A DNA stretch of 64,000 bases, taken from the NCBI GenBank assembly GCA_964413535.1, contig CAYPTB010000029.1:1-64000 (forward strand), read 5' to 3'. The translations under genes and the position numbers were made by a program. This document shows positions 17,976 through 25,048 of this stretch, piece after piece. The DNA comes from CAYPTB01 sp964413535. GTDB lineage: Bacteria; Planctomycetota; UBA1135; GCA-002686595. How positions within the stretch are numbered: position 1 is the stretch's first letter; each line of letters begins with the position of its first letter. The notes beneath the pieces are model-generated. The model made no database searches and was not told where the DNA came from. It saw nothing but the letters and a program-made list of their open reading frames with translations.

Positions 17976-19235
17976 TCACTGGTCTTTCTTCAGCGCCTTC
18001 TTGAAGAGGCTGCCGAGGTTCGTGCCGAGGCCTTCGGAGGGCGACTGGCCGAGCACCTCGCTGATCGTCTCGGCGTCGACCGCGTCCTCCGAGCCGATCA
18101 GCGCGCCGCGCTCGTCCAGGCGGCTGAGCGAGAGCCGCTCGCGCTCGGGCTCGACCCCGACGACGCGCACGGCGAGCTCCTGGCCGACCTTCACCGCGTC
18201 GGACACGCGCCGGAAGTGTTGCGGGCCGAGCTGCGAGACGTGCAGCAGCCCTTCGACGCCCGGCTCGACCTCGACGAACGCACCGAAGTCCGTGATGCGC
18301 ACGACCTTGCCCTGCACGGTCGTGTTCGGCGCGAGCCGCGCCGCGAGGTCGTCCCACGGGTTGGGCTCGAGCTGCTTCATCCCCAGCCCGATGCGCTTGC
18401 CGCCTTCCTTGATCTCGAGCACCTGCACCTCGACCGTGTCGCCGACCTTCAGCACGCTCGACGGATCGTCGACGCGCTTGCGCGAGATGTTCGACACGTG
18501 CAGCAGCCCCTCGACGCCCGGCGCGATCTCGACGAACGCGCCGAAGGTCTCCAGCCGCGCGACCTTGCCGCGGACGACCTGTCCGGACGACAGCGTGTCG
18601 AGCGTGTGCTGGCGCGACTCCTCGCGCTCGCGCAGCAACACGGCCCTGCGCGAGAGCAGGACCCGCTTCTTCGCGACGTCGACCTCGAGCACCTCGCAGA
18701 CCAGCGCTTCGCCGATCAGCTTCGAGAGGTCCTCGACGTGGCGCAGCGCGACCAGCGACGCGGGCATGAACGCGGGCAGCGGCCCGACCTTGAGCTCGAG
18801 CCCGCCGGTGTTCTGGCCGGTGACCTTCGCCTTGACGAGATCCCCCGTCTGGATCTCCTGCCACTTGGCGAGCGTCATCGCCTCCTTGCGCGAGAGGATC
18901 CACAGATCCGACTCGGGGTCCTTGCCGCGCACCGAGAACTCGTAGACGTCGCCGACCTTCGGCTCCTCCTCGAACTCGAGCGACGACACGACGCCCTGCA
19001 CGCGCGGTCCGAGCTCGACGATCACGTCGTCCCCGTGGACGCCGACGACGGTGCCCTTCTGCAGCTTCGACTCGGCCTTCGGCGGGCCGGAGTGGAGAGC
19101 GCGCTTCGCATCGCCCGGCCCGGCCCGCTCGCCCTTGCCCTGAGCACGCGGGGCCAGGTCGATCTCTTGGAGGTTCACGCCCTCGAGGGCCGACTCGATC
19201 TCCGAGGAGATCGGCTTCTCGCGCGGTTCGCTCAT
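17976..19235 (-). CDS. Protein with four S1 RNA-binding domains (ribosomal protein S1-like)
   Basis: The 419-residue protein has four S1 OB-fold repeats at about 59-117, 131-196, 218-287 and 306-372. Repeats 3 and 4 carry the strong RNA-binding pattern (FGAFVEIAPGVEGLLHVSNIS, and DFGAFVEVEPGVEGLLHVS). The acidic N-terminus (residues 1-57) and a Lys-rich tail (SLFKKALKKDQ) flank them. Bacterial S1 recruits mRNA to the 30S subunit; E. coli has six repeats, so this could be the organism's shortened S1 or a second S1-type RNA-binding protein. I chose ATG 19235 because the upstream extension overlaps the divergent exonuclease gene and looks non-coding. Confidence 0.85.
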   Translation of the reverse strand: MSEPREKPISSEIESALEGVNLQEIDLAPRAQGKGERAGPGDAKRALHSGPPKAESKLQKGTVVGVHGDDVIVELGPRVQGVVSSLEFEEEPKVGDVYEFSVRGKDPESDLWILSRKEAMTLAKWQEIQTGDLVKAKVTGQNTGGLELKVGPLPAFMPASLVALRHVEDLSKLIGEALVCEVLEVDVAKKRVLLSRRAVLLREREESRQHTLDTLSSGQVVRGKVARLETFGAFVEIAPGVEGLLHVSNISRKRVDDPSSVLKVGDTVEVQVLEIKEGGKRIGLGMKQLEPNPWDDLAARLAPNTTVQGKVVRITDFGAFVEVEPGVEGLLHVSQLGPQHFRRVSDAVKVGQELAVRVVGVEPERERLSLSRLDERGALIGSEDAVDAETISEVLGQSPSEGLGTNLGSLFKKALKKDQ

Positions 19236-19371
19236 CGCCGGCAGCTCGTCTTGTTCGTCCTTCGCGACCGCGCTCGCCGGGTCCGGACGCGCGTCGCCCC
19301 GCCCACGTTCGGGCGGCGGAGAATTGTAGTCGCTGCCCGCGGGCCGGTACCTTCTCCGCGCGCAAATCGCG

Positions 19372-20184
19372 ATGGAGTTCACCCTCTGTAGCCTCAACTG
19401 CAACGGCTTGCGCGCGGCCGAGGCGCGCGGATTCGCGCGCTGGCTGAAGCGGCGCCGGCCCGACGTCCTGTGCTTGCAGGAGCTGCGGGCATGGCCGGAT
19501 CAGGTGCGGCCCGAGCTGCGCGCCCCGGCCGGCTACAACGCGCGCTGGACGAACGCCGACCGCCGCGGCTACTCCGGCGTCGCGCTCTACTCGCGCGCAC
19601 CCGCCGACCGCTACGTCTCGGGTTCGGGACTCGAGTGGGGCGACGCCGAGGGCCGGGTCCTGCGCGCCGACTTCGGTGAGCTCTCCGTCGTCTCGACCTA
19701 CGTGCCGTCCGGCTCGAGCGGACCGGTGCGCCAGGCGGCGAAGCTCACGTGGCTCGACCACTTCGCCGATTTCGCCCGCGGTCTCGTCGCCGAGAATCGG
19801 CCGGTCGCGCTCTGCGGCGACCTGAACGTGGCGCACCGCGCGATCGACATCCACGACCCGCGCGGGAACGCGAAGAACTCCGGCTTCCTGCCCGAGGAGC
19901 GCGCCTGGTTCGACCGGCTCCTCGCGGCGGGCTGGGTCGACGTCTTGCGCACGCTCCATCCCGACGGCGCCGGACTCTACTCGTGGTGGTCGAACCGCGG
20001 CCGCGCGCGCGAGCTCGACCGCGGCTGGCGCATCGACTACGTGCTCGCGACGCCGGCGCTCGCCGAGCTGGCACGCGAGGCGTGGATCGAGCGGCGCGCG
20101 GGGCTCTCCGACCACGCGCCGGTGTGGGTTCGCTTCGCCTGGCCGGACGACGCCGCCCCGGTCGGGACGGCGAGCCGCGTGTGA
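19372..20184 (+). CDS. xthA: Exodeoxyribonuclease III family AP endonuclease (copy 1)
   Basis: This Mg-dependent enzyme cuts DNA at abasic sites and trims 3' ends in base-excision repair. The 270-residue protein shows the family's signature residues: NCNGLRAA at the start, catalytic Glu37 in CLQELR, GYSGVALYSR, the metal and nucleophile pair in GDLNVAH, the WWSNRGRARELDRGWRIDYVL block and the final SDHAPVWV His. It diverges from the S1 gene and is followed by phzF after a single base, so the two may be cotranscribed. A second, different copy is at 34635-35417. Confidence 0.9.
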   Translation: MEFTLCSLNCNGLRAAEARGFARWLKRRRPDVLCLQELRAWPDQVRPELRAPAGYNARWTNADRRGYSGVALYSRAPADRYVSGSGLEWGDAEGRVLRADFGELSVVSTYVPSGSSGPVRQAAKLTWLDHFADFARGLVAENRPVALCGDLNVAHRAIDIHDPRGNAKNSGFLPEERAWFDRLLAAGWVDVLRTLHPDGAGLYSWWSNRGRARELDRGWRIDYVLATPALAELAREAWIERRAGLSDHAPVWVRFAWPDDAAPVGTASRV

Positions 20185-20185
20185 G

Positions 20186-20998
20186 ATGATGGACGAGCGC
20201 CGCACTCTCGAGCTGTTCCAGGTCGACGCGTTCGCGCGCCGCCCGTTCGAGGGCAACCCCGCTGCGGTGTGCCCGCTCGACGCGTGGCTCGACGAGCCGC
20301 TCATGCAGAGCATCGCCGCGGAGAACAATCTCTCGGAGACGGCGTTCCTCGTGCGCGGGGGCGAGGCGGCGGACTGGGAGCTGCGCTGGTTCACGCCGCG
20401 CGCGGAGGTCGACCTGTGCGGCCACGCGACCCTCGCATCGGGCTGGGTCGTGCTCGAGCGGCTCGAGCGCGGCCGCGACGCGGTCCGTTTCGCGACGAGG
20501 AGCGGCGTGCTCGCCGTCGAGCGCGACGGGGAGCGCTACGCGATGGACCTGCCCGCGCGCCCCGCGGCGCCGGCGCGCGCGACGGCGGACGAGGCCGAGG
20601 TCGCGCGCGCGCTCGGCGCGCGCCTCCTCGAGGTGCGCCGCGGCCCGTACTGGATGGCGGTGCTCGCGAGCGAGGCGGACGTGCGCGCGCTGCGCCCCGA
20701 CTTCGCGCGGCTCGCCGCGCTCGAGACGCCGGTGATCGCGACCGCGCCCGGCGACGAGGTCGACTTCGTCTCGCGCTTCTTCGCGCCCGCGCTCGGCGTG
20801 CCCGAGGACCCGGTCACCGGCTCGGCGCACTGCACGAGCGCGCCGTACTGGTTCGAGCGTCTCGGCCGGCGCGAGCTCGTCGCCCGCCAGCTCTCGGCGC
20901 GCGGCGGCGAGCTGCGCTGCGTCGACGCCGGCGAGCGCGTGCGGCTCGTCGGCGACGCGGTGCTCTACCTCGAGGGCTCGATCTCGATCGGCGCCTGA
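20186..20998 (+). CDS. PhzF family isomerase
   Basis: This 270-residue PhzF/epimerase-like protein is a cofactor-free isomerase fold. The residues used by PhzF are visible: Glu51 in NNLSETAF (the proton-shuttling Glu45 of PhzF), His80 in VDLCGHAT, and Asp208 in PEDPVTGSAH. Most bacterial PhzF proteins outside phenazine clusters have unknown substrates, and no phenazine genes are nearby, so I do not infer phenazine synthesis. Its stop overlaps the convergent anti-sigma gene by 34 bases. Two start codons in tandem (ATGATG, 20186) precede it. Confidence 0.88.
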   Translation: MMDERRTLELFQVDAFARRPFEGNPAAVCPLDAWLDEPLMQSIAAENNLSETAFLVRGGEAADWELRWFTPRAEVDLCGHATLASGWVVLERLERGRDAVRFATRSGVLAVERDGERYAMDLPARPAAPARATADEAEVARALGARLLEVRRGPYWMAVLASEADVRALRPDFARLAALETPVIATAPGDEVDFVSRFFAPALGVPEDPVTGSAHCTSAPYWFERLGRRELVARQLSARGGELRCVDAGERVRLVGDAVLYLEGSISIGA

Positions 20999-21732
20999 TC
21001 GAGGCGCTCGAGCAGCAGCGGCCGCGCGAGCGCGCTGATCTCGAAGCAGCGGAACGGGCCGAGCGTGCGCGTGAACACGCTCGCATCGCACGCCTGCGGC
21101 ACCTCGAGAGGAACGGCGCCCTCGACGATCAGCACGACCGGCTCGCCGCCGGGAAAGGCCTCCCAGCAGCGCGCGGTCGGCTCGAACGCGCAGGGCACCG
21201 GTCCGCGCAGCGGCACGTCCTGCTCGAGCCCGACGCGGAGCCGGCGGCCGTCGCGCTCGTCCAGCGCCGTGCTCGCGGGGATCGAGCAAGAGACGAGGCC
21301 GCCGGGCTCGGCGGGCGGCGGCGCGACGCAGCCGCGCAGCAGCTCGTCGGCGGGGACGAGCGCGGCGACGCGCGGCCCGCCCGTGGCCGCGGGCGGGGCG
21401 ACGCGCTGCGCGACCAGGCCGAGCGCGACGACGAGCAGCGCCGCCGCAACCAGGCCGCTCCAGCCGAAGAGCCCGACGGCGCGCACGGCCGGCGGGTCCG
21501 CCGCTCGGACGGCCGTCGACGTCGCGCGCAGCCGCGCGCGCGCAGCGAGCGCACGCGCGCTCTCGTCCAGGCCCACCGGCGGCGCGAACCCGCGCCGCAG
21601 CGCGCGGTCGATCGCCGCCTGCAGCGCGGCGTCGGCGGCGAGGCGCGGGTCGCGCTCGAGGCGCGCCTGGAACGCATCGCGCTCGCCGCCCTCGAGCCGG
21701 CCATCGAGCCAACGCTCGAACGAGCCGCTCAC
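20965..21732 (-). CDS. Anti-sigma factor-like membrane protein without zinc motif
   Basis: The 255-residue protein starts at GTG 21732, overlapping the stop of the upstream sigma factor (GTGA). Residues 1-45 (SFERWLDGRLEGGERDAFQARLERDP) form the short helical domain typical of anti-sigma partners, but the HxxxCxxC zinc-binding motif is absent. One membrane helix follows (LFGWSGLVAAALLVVALGLVAQRV, about 89-112) and a C-terminal periplasmic domain with several Cys residues. By position it should hold the adjacent ECF sigma factor inactive at the membrane. The 3' end overlaps phzF. Confidence 0.75.
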   Translation of the reverse strand: MSGSFERWLDGRLEGGERDAFQARLERDPRLAADAALQAAIDRALRRGFAPPVGLDESARALAARARLRATSTAVRAADPPAVRAVGLFGWSGLVAAALLVVALGLVAQRVAPPAATGGPRVAALVPADELLRGCVAPPPAEPGGLVSCSIPASTALDERDGRRLRVGLEQDVPLRGPVPCAFEPTARCWEAFPGGEPVVLIVEGAVPLEVPQACDASVFTRTLGPFRCFEISALARPLLLERLDQAPIEIEPSR

Positions 21733-22340
21733 GCGCTCCCTCCCCCGCCGGCGACGCCGCGTTCGGCGGGCGTCGCGAGCATCTCGCGGAGCTGGCGGCG
21801 CGCGCGGTGGACGTGGCTCATCGCGGTCCCCTCCGGGACGCCGAGCGCGGCGGCGATCTCGCGGTATTCGAGGCCCTGGACGACGCGCAGCAAGAGGCAC
21901 GCGCGCGCGGCCGGACGCAGGCTCGCGAGCGCGGCGCAGACCGCGTCGTCGAAGCTCTGCTGGTCGTCGGCGAGCTCCCCCACGCGGGACAGCTCGACGC
22001 CGCTGGGAGCGGGCGGTGAGGCGCGCGCGCCTTCGACGTGCCCGAGGTCGACCGCGCTCGTCGCGCGCCGGCGCCGGCGACGGTCGTGGTTGAGCGCGAC
22101 GAAGCGCACGACACGCCCCATCCAGGCCACGAAGCTCGTGTCCGGGCGGAATCGATCCAGCTTCGAGAGCGCGATCACGGCGGCTTCCTGCAACACGTCC
22201 TCCGCTTGGGAGCGGTCGCCCAGCACGCCCGCGGCAATGGTCCACAGCACCCGCGCCGAGTCCTGGAAGCGGGTGGCGAACTCCTCGGCCGAGAGGATCT
22301 TCCCCTCGGCCGGGCGATCCGTCGGCGGCGTGGGCTCCAC
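21729..22340 (-). CDS. ECF-type RNA polymerase sigma factor
   Basis: The 203-residue protein has sigma-70 region 2 at about residues 20-90 (FATRFQDSARVLWTIAAGVLGDRSQAEDVLQEA, then WMGRVVRFVALNHDRRRRRR) and region 4 at about 130-185, with the helix-turn-helix EYREIAAALGVPEGTAMSHVHRARRQLREML that reads the -35 box. It starts with GTG and is translationally coupled to the anti-sigma gene downstream. The trigger is unknown. Confidence 0.9.
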   Translation of the reverse strand: MEPTPPTDRPAEGKILSAEEFATRFQDSARVLWTIAAGVLGDRSQAEDVLQEAAVIALSKLDRFRPDTSFVAWMGRVVRFVALNHDRRRRRRATSAVDLGHVEGARASPPAPSGVELSRVGELADDQQSFDDAVCAALASLRPAARACLLLRVVQGLEYREIAAALGVPEGTAMSHVHRARRQLREMLATPAERGVAGGGGSA

Positions 22341-22453
22341 GGGTCCGCCAACCTATGTCGGCCGGCGGGGCCCGTCTTGCACGAAGTCCGCGGCGCCGGG
22401 CCCGCGCTGTTCGGGCCCGCACGTTCGGGTCCGCGATGCTCGGGTCCGCGACG

Positions 22454-22948
22454 TCAGCCGCGGCGGCCGCGCCCGCTCGCGCGCCCGCGGCGTCGTTCCT
22501 CGAGCCGCACGATGCGCAGCGGCGCCTCCGGCGTCCGTTCGAAGAGCTCGTCGGGCCGCCGCAGCGCCTTGAGCTCGATCGCGTTGCCGCTCGGGTCCTC
22601 GAACGTCACCGTCGCCTGCTCGCCGAGCTCGCCAGCGAAGCGCACGTGCGGCTGGGCCGTGAGCTCGACCCCGCGCTCGCGCAGATGACGCACCCACGCC
22701 TCCCAGTCCGCCCAGTCGAGCACGAGCCCGAAGTGGCGCACGGGCAGGTGCTCGCCGTGGACGTAGCGGCGGCGCGCCCGCGTCGACTCGCACGGCGACA
22801 AGAGCACCGTCAGCTGGTGCCCGAACAGGTCGAAGTCGACCCACTCCTCGTCGCTGCGCCCCTCGCGACAGCCGAGAATGCCCCCATAGAACGCGCGCGC
22901 CGCCCCGAGATCGTGAGCCGGCACCGCGACGTGGAAAAGAACCCCCAT
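22454..22948 (-). CDS. VOC family (glyoxalase-like) protein
   Basis: The 164-residue protein is a single vicinal-oxygen-chelate domain: an N-terminal strand with a metal-type His (VLFHVAVPAHDL, His6), AFYGGILGC, DFDLFGHQLTVLL, a second His-containing strand (VRHFGLVL) and the closing ATVTFEDPSGNAIELKAL with the last metal Glu. VOC proteins include glyoxalases, dioxygenases and resistance proteins; nothing in the context chooses among them. The C-terminal 30 residues are Arg-rich and probably disordered. Confidence 0.82.
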   Translation of the reverse strand: MGVLFHVAVPAHDLGAARAFYGGILGCREGRSDEEWVDFDLFGHQLTVLLSPCESTRARRRYVHGEHLPVRHFGLVLDWADWEAWVRHLRERGVELTAQPHVRFAGELGEQATVTFEDPSGNAIELKALRRPDELFERTPEAPLRIVRLEERRRGRASGRGRRG

Positions 22949-23001
22949 CGAAGCCTCCCTCGCGCGGAGCCCCCGCCGCGCGTGTTGCCCTCTTCGAGCC
23001 T

Positions 23002-23031
23002 CGCGACCGCGGGACTTGAACCCACGTGGGG
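23002..23031 (-). other. tRNA T-arm-like hairpin
   Basis: On the minus strand GTGGG-TTCAAGT-CCCGC matches a tRNA T stem-loop, including the TTCAAGT loop, followed by GGTCGCG-A where an acceptor strand and discriminator base would be. No matching 5' acceptor strand, D-arm or anticodon arm lies upstream, so this is not an intact tRNA. It could be a decayed tRNA end or a chance match in the gap between two genes. Confidence 0.25.
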
Positions 23032-23062
23032 CGATCCGGAGAGCTTCGACGGGGAGCGGGCT

Positions 23063-23791
23063 CTACAGGTTCAGGCCGAGGCCGAGCGTGTAGATGAAGG
23101 AGCCGTCCGAGAACGTGTCGTCGGCGTCGTCGGCGTCTTCGAAGAAGAACTGATACTCCGCGAGGATGAACAGGAAGGTGTCCGGCCTGAGGTACCACTT
23201 GACGCCGGCCTCGGGCGCGGCGGCGAGGCTCTCGTCGATCGAGTCGCCGTAGACCCAGCCGAGGTTGGCGCCGATCAGCGGGCGCACTTCGCCGTCGCCG
23301 AAGTGGTAGTCGTAGAAGAAGCGCGTCGTGCCGTTCCAGATCGAGTCGCCGAAGTCGGAGAACGAGACCGTCTGGCGCACGCCCAGCTCACTGCGCTCGT
23401 TGAAGAAGTAGCCGACGCTACCGGACAGGTTGCCCCCGCCGACGTCGAAGTCGTTGTCGGTCGCGCCCGAGCCGCCGAGCTGCAGCTCCCACGTCTCCGG
23501 CTTGGGCCCGTACGTGCCGTCCTGCGGCGCGGCGTACGCGAGCGCTGGCGTCGCGGTGGCGGCGGCGGGCTCTGCGGGCCCCGCGGGGACCGCGGCCGCC
23601 TCGAGCGGAGTTGCCTCGCTCGGAGTCGCCTCGCTCGGAGTTGCGGCGGTCGAAGTTGCGGCGCTCGGCTGCGGCGACGCGACCGGCACGGCCGCCGCCT
23701 CGAGGTCGAGGTGGCGCGTGGTGCCGCTCGCGGCGCAGCCGGCAAGCAGGAGTCCAGAGACGATCAGGGCGGGAGCGGATGAAAGGTGCAT
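23063..23791 (-). CDS. Lipoprotein with outer-membrane beta-barrel-like domain
   Basis: The 242-residue protein has a lipoprotein signal (ALIVSGLLLAGC, Cys19 lipidated). A Pro/Ala/Thr/Ser linker at about 25-85 includes five-residue repeats encoded by a 15-base DNA repeat. The C-terminal domain of about 150 residues has alternating aromatic strands (SGSVGYFFNERSELGVRQTV, TRFFYDYHFGDGEVRPLIGANLGW) and ends in a strand with terminal hydrophobics (FIYTLGLGLNL), as in OmpX/OmpW-type eight-stranded barrels. ATG 23791 follows ACGGAG; an extension to 23920 is Arg-rich and unlikely. It probably sits in the outer membrane. Confidence 0.8.
   Translation of the reverse strand: MHLSSAPALIVSGLLLAGCAASGTTRHLDLEAAAVPVASPQPSAATSTAATPSEATPSEATPLEAAAVPAGPAEPAAATATPALAYAAPQDGTYGPKPETWELQLGGSGATDNDFDVGGGNLSGSVGYFFNERSELGVRQTVSFSDFGDSIWNGTTRFFYDYHFGDGEVRPLIGANLGWVYGDSIDESLAAAPEAGVKWYLRPDTFLFILAEYQFFFEDADDADDTFSDGSFIYTLGLGLNL
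23601..23660 (-). repeat. Four 15-base tandem repeats inside the lipoprotein gene
   Basis: Units at 23601, 23616, 23631 and 23646 share the pattern TCGCTCGGAGTTGCC (the last is more divergent). They encode the ATPSE-type repeats of the linker. Copy-number change would keep the reading frame and only alter linker length. Confidence 0.7.
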
Positions 23792-23887
23792 CGGCGGTTC
23801 ACTCCGTAGGAAGGGGCCTGGGATGTGGTCGTGCCCGCACCACAAAACCCGTGCCCGCCCCCGCGGGAGCCCTGAAGGGCGCGCGCG

Positions 23888-23910
23888 GCCGCGGGTGCGG
23901 CCCCCGCGGC
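23888..23910 (-). terminator. GC-rich hairpin downstream of the 23960-32695 operon
   Basis: GCCGCGGG (23888-23895) and CCCGCGGC (23903-23910) form an 8-bp stem with a 7-base loop, 50 bases past the stop at 23960. It may end the operon transcript; there is no T run. Confidence 0.4.
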
Positions 23911-23959
23911 GCGTTCGCAAAGGCCGGTTGTAGATCCCTCCGCGCCGTGCGAAACGCCG

Positions 23960-25027
23960 TCAGACGCGGGCGCCGACCGAGCGGAGCTCCGCGACGACCA
24001 TGTCGCCGACCTCGTCGGTCGGGTGGGTGCCGGTGCTGACGCCCTGGATGCGGCTGGAGCGCAGCAGGTCGATGATCGCCTGCTCGATCGCCTTGGCCGC
24101 CGCCTTCTCGCCGAGGTAGTCGAGCATCATCGAGCCCGCGAGGATCGCGGCGACCGGCGACGCGGCGTTCTTGCCCGCGTGCTTGGGCGCCGAGCCGTGG
24201 ATCGGCTCGAAGAGGCTGACGCGGCCCGGGTGGATGTTGGCGCTCGCGGCGACGCCCATGCCGCCTTGGATCATCGCGCCGATGTCCGAGATGATGTCGC
24301 CGAACAGGTTGGGCGTGACCGCGACGTCGAACCACTCGGGGTTCTTGATCAGCCACATGCACGCGGCGTCGACGTACGCGTGGTCGGTCTCGACGTCCGG
24401 GAACTCGCGCGCGACGTCGGCGAACGCGCGCGTCCAGATGTCGTGGGCGCGCACCGCGTTCGCCTTGTCGATCAGCGTGACCTTGCGCTTCTTGCGCGTG
24501 GCGGCGAGCTGGAACGCGAAGCGGATGGCGCGCTCGACGCCCTCGCGCGTGTAGACCATCGTCTGCGTCGCGACCTCGAGCGGCTGGCCCTTGTGCGCGA
24601 AGCCGTGCATGCCGGTGTACGCGCCCTCGGTGTTCTCGCGCACGATGACGAGATCGACGTCGTCGGGGCCCTTGCCCTTGAGCGGGCAGAGCCGCTCGTC
24701 GAACAGCTTGATCGGCCGCAGGTTGACGTAGAGGTCGAGCTCGAAGCGCATCCGCGCGATGATGCCGTACTCGACGACGCCGATCGGGGCGCGCGGGTCG
24801 CCGATCGCCCCGAGGAAGATCGCGCGGTGTTGCTTGATCTCCGCGAACGCGTCGTCGGGGATCAGCTCGCTCGTGTCGAGCCAGTGCTGCGTCCCGAACG
24901 GATAGTCGTCGCGGCGGATCCGGAAGCCGAACACCTCGGCAGCCGCGTCGACGACCTTGAAGGCCTCGCGCGTCACCTCGGGGCCGATGCCGTCGCCGCC
25001 GACGACTGCGATGGAATACTCGCTCAT
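23960..25027 (-). CDS. 3-isopropylmalate dehydrogenase-like NAD-dependent decarboxylating dehydrogenase
   Basis: This beta-decarboxylating dehydrogenase of 355 residues oxidises and decarboxylates a 2-hydroxy acid. Family blocks are GGDGIGPEVTREA, the substrate helix MRFELDLYVNLRP, RENTEGAYTGM, catalytic Lys/Asp segments (VTLIDKANAVR; DAACMWLIKNP), NLFGDIISDIGA and the NAD loop EPIHGSAPKHAGKNAASP. The ELDLYVNLRP helix matches isopropylmalate or tartrate dehydrogenases and lacks the Ser-x-Asn of isocitrate dehydrogenase. ATG 25027 has GGAG nine bases upstream; a GTG at 25042 is less likely. It follows the fused dehydratase by 21 bases, supporting a leucine-type pathway, yet no LeuA is present. 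Confidence 0.82.
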   Translation of the reverse strand: MSEYSIAVVGGDGIGPEVTREAFKVVDAAAEVFGFRIRRDDYPFGTQHWLDTSELIPDDAFAEIKQHRAIFLGAIGDPRAPIGVVEYGIIARMRFELDLYVNLRPIKLFDERLCPLKGKGPDDVDLVIVRENTEGAYTGMHGFAHKGQPLEVATQTMVYTREGVERAIRFAFQLAATRKKRKVTLIDKANAVRAHDIWTRAFADVAREFPDVETDHAYVDAACMWLIKNPEWFDVAVTPNLFGDIISDIGAMIQGGMGVAASANIHPGRVSLFEPIHGSAPKHAGKNAASPVAAILAGSMMLDYLGEKAAAKAIEQAIIDLLRSSRIQGVSTGTHPTDEVGDMVVAELRSVGARV

Positions 25028-25048
25028 TGGGGGGGTCTCCACTCGCGG

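Noticed and set aside
20186..20998. Phenazine biosynthesis gene
   Set aside because: PhzF homologues are widespread and no other phenazine genes are present.
22991..23060. Complete tRNA gene
   Set aside because: Only the T-arm is recognisable; no 5' acceptor strand, D-arm or anticodon arm can be folded.
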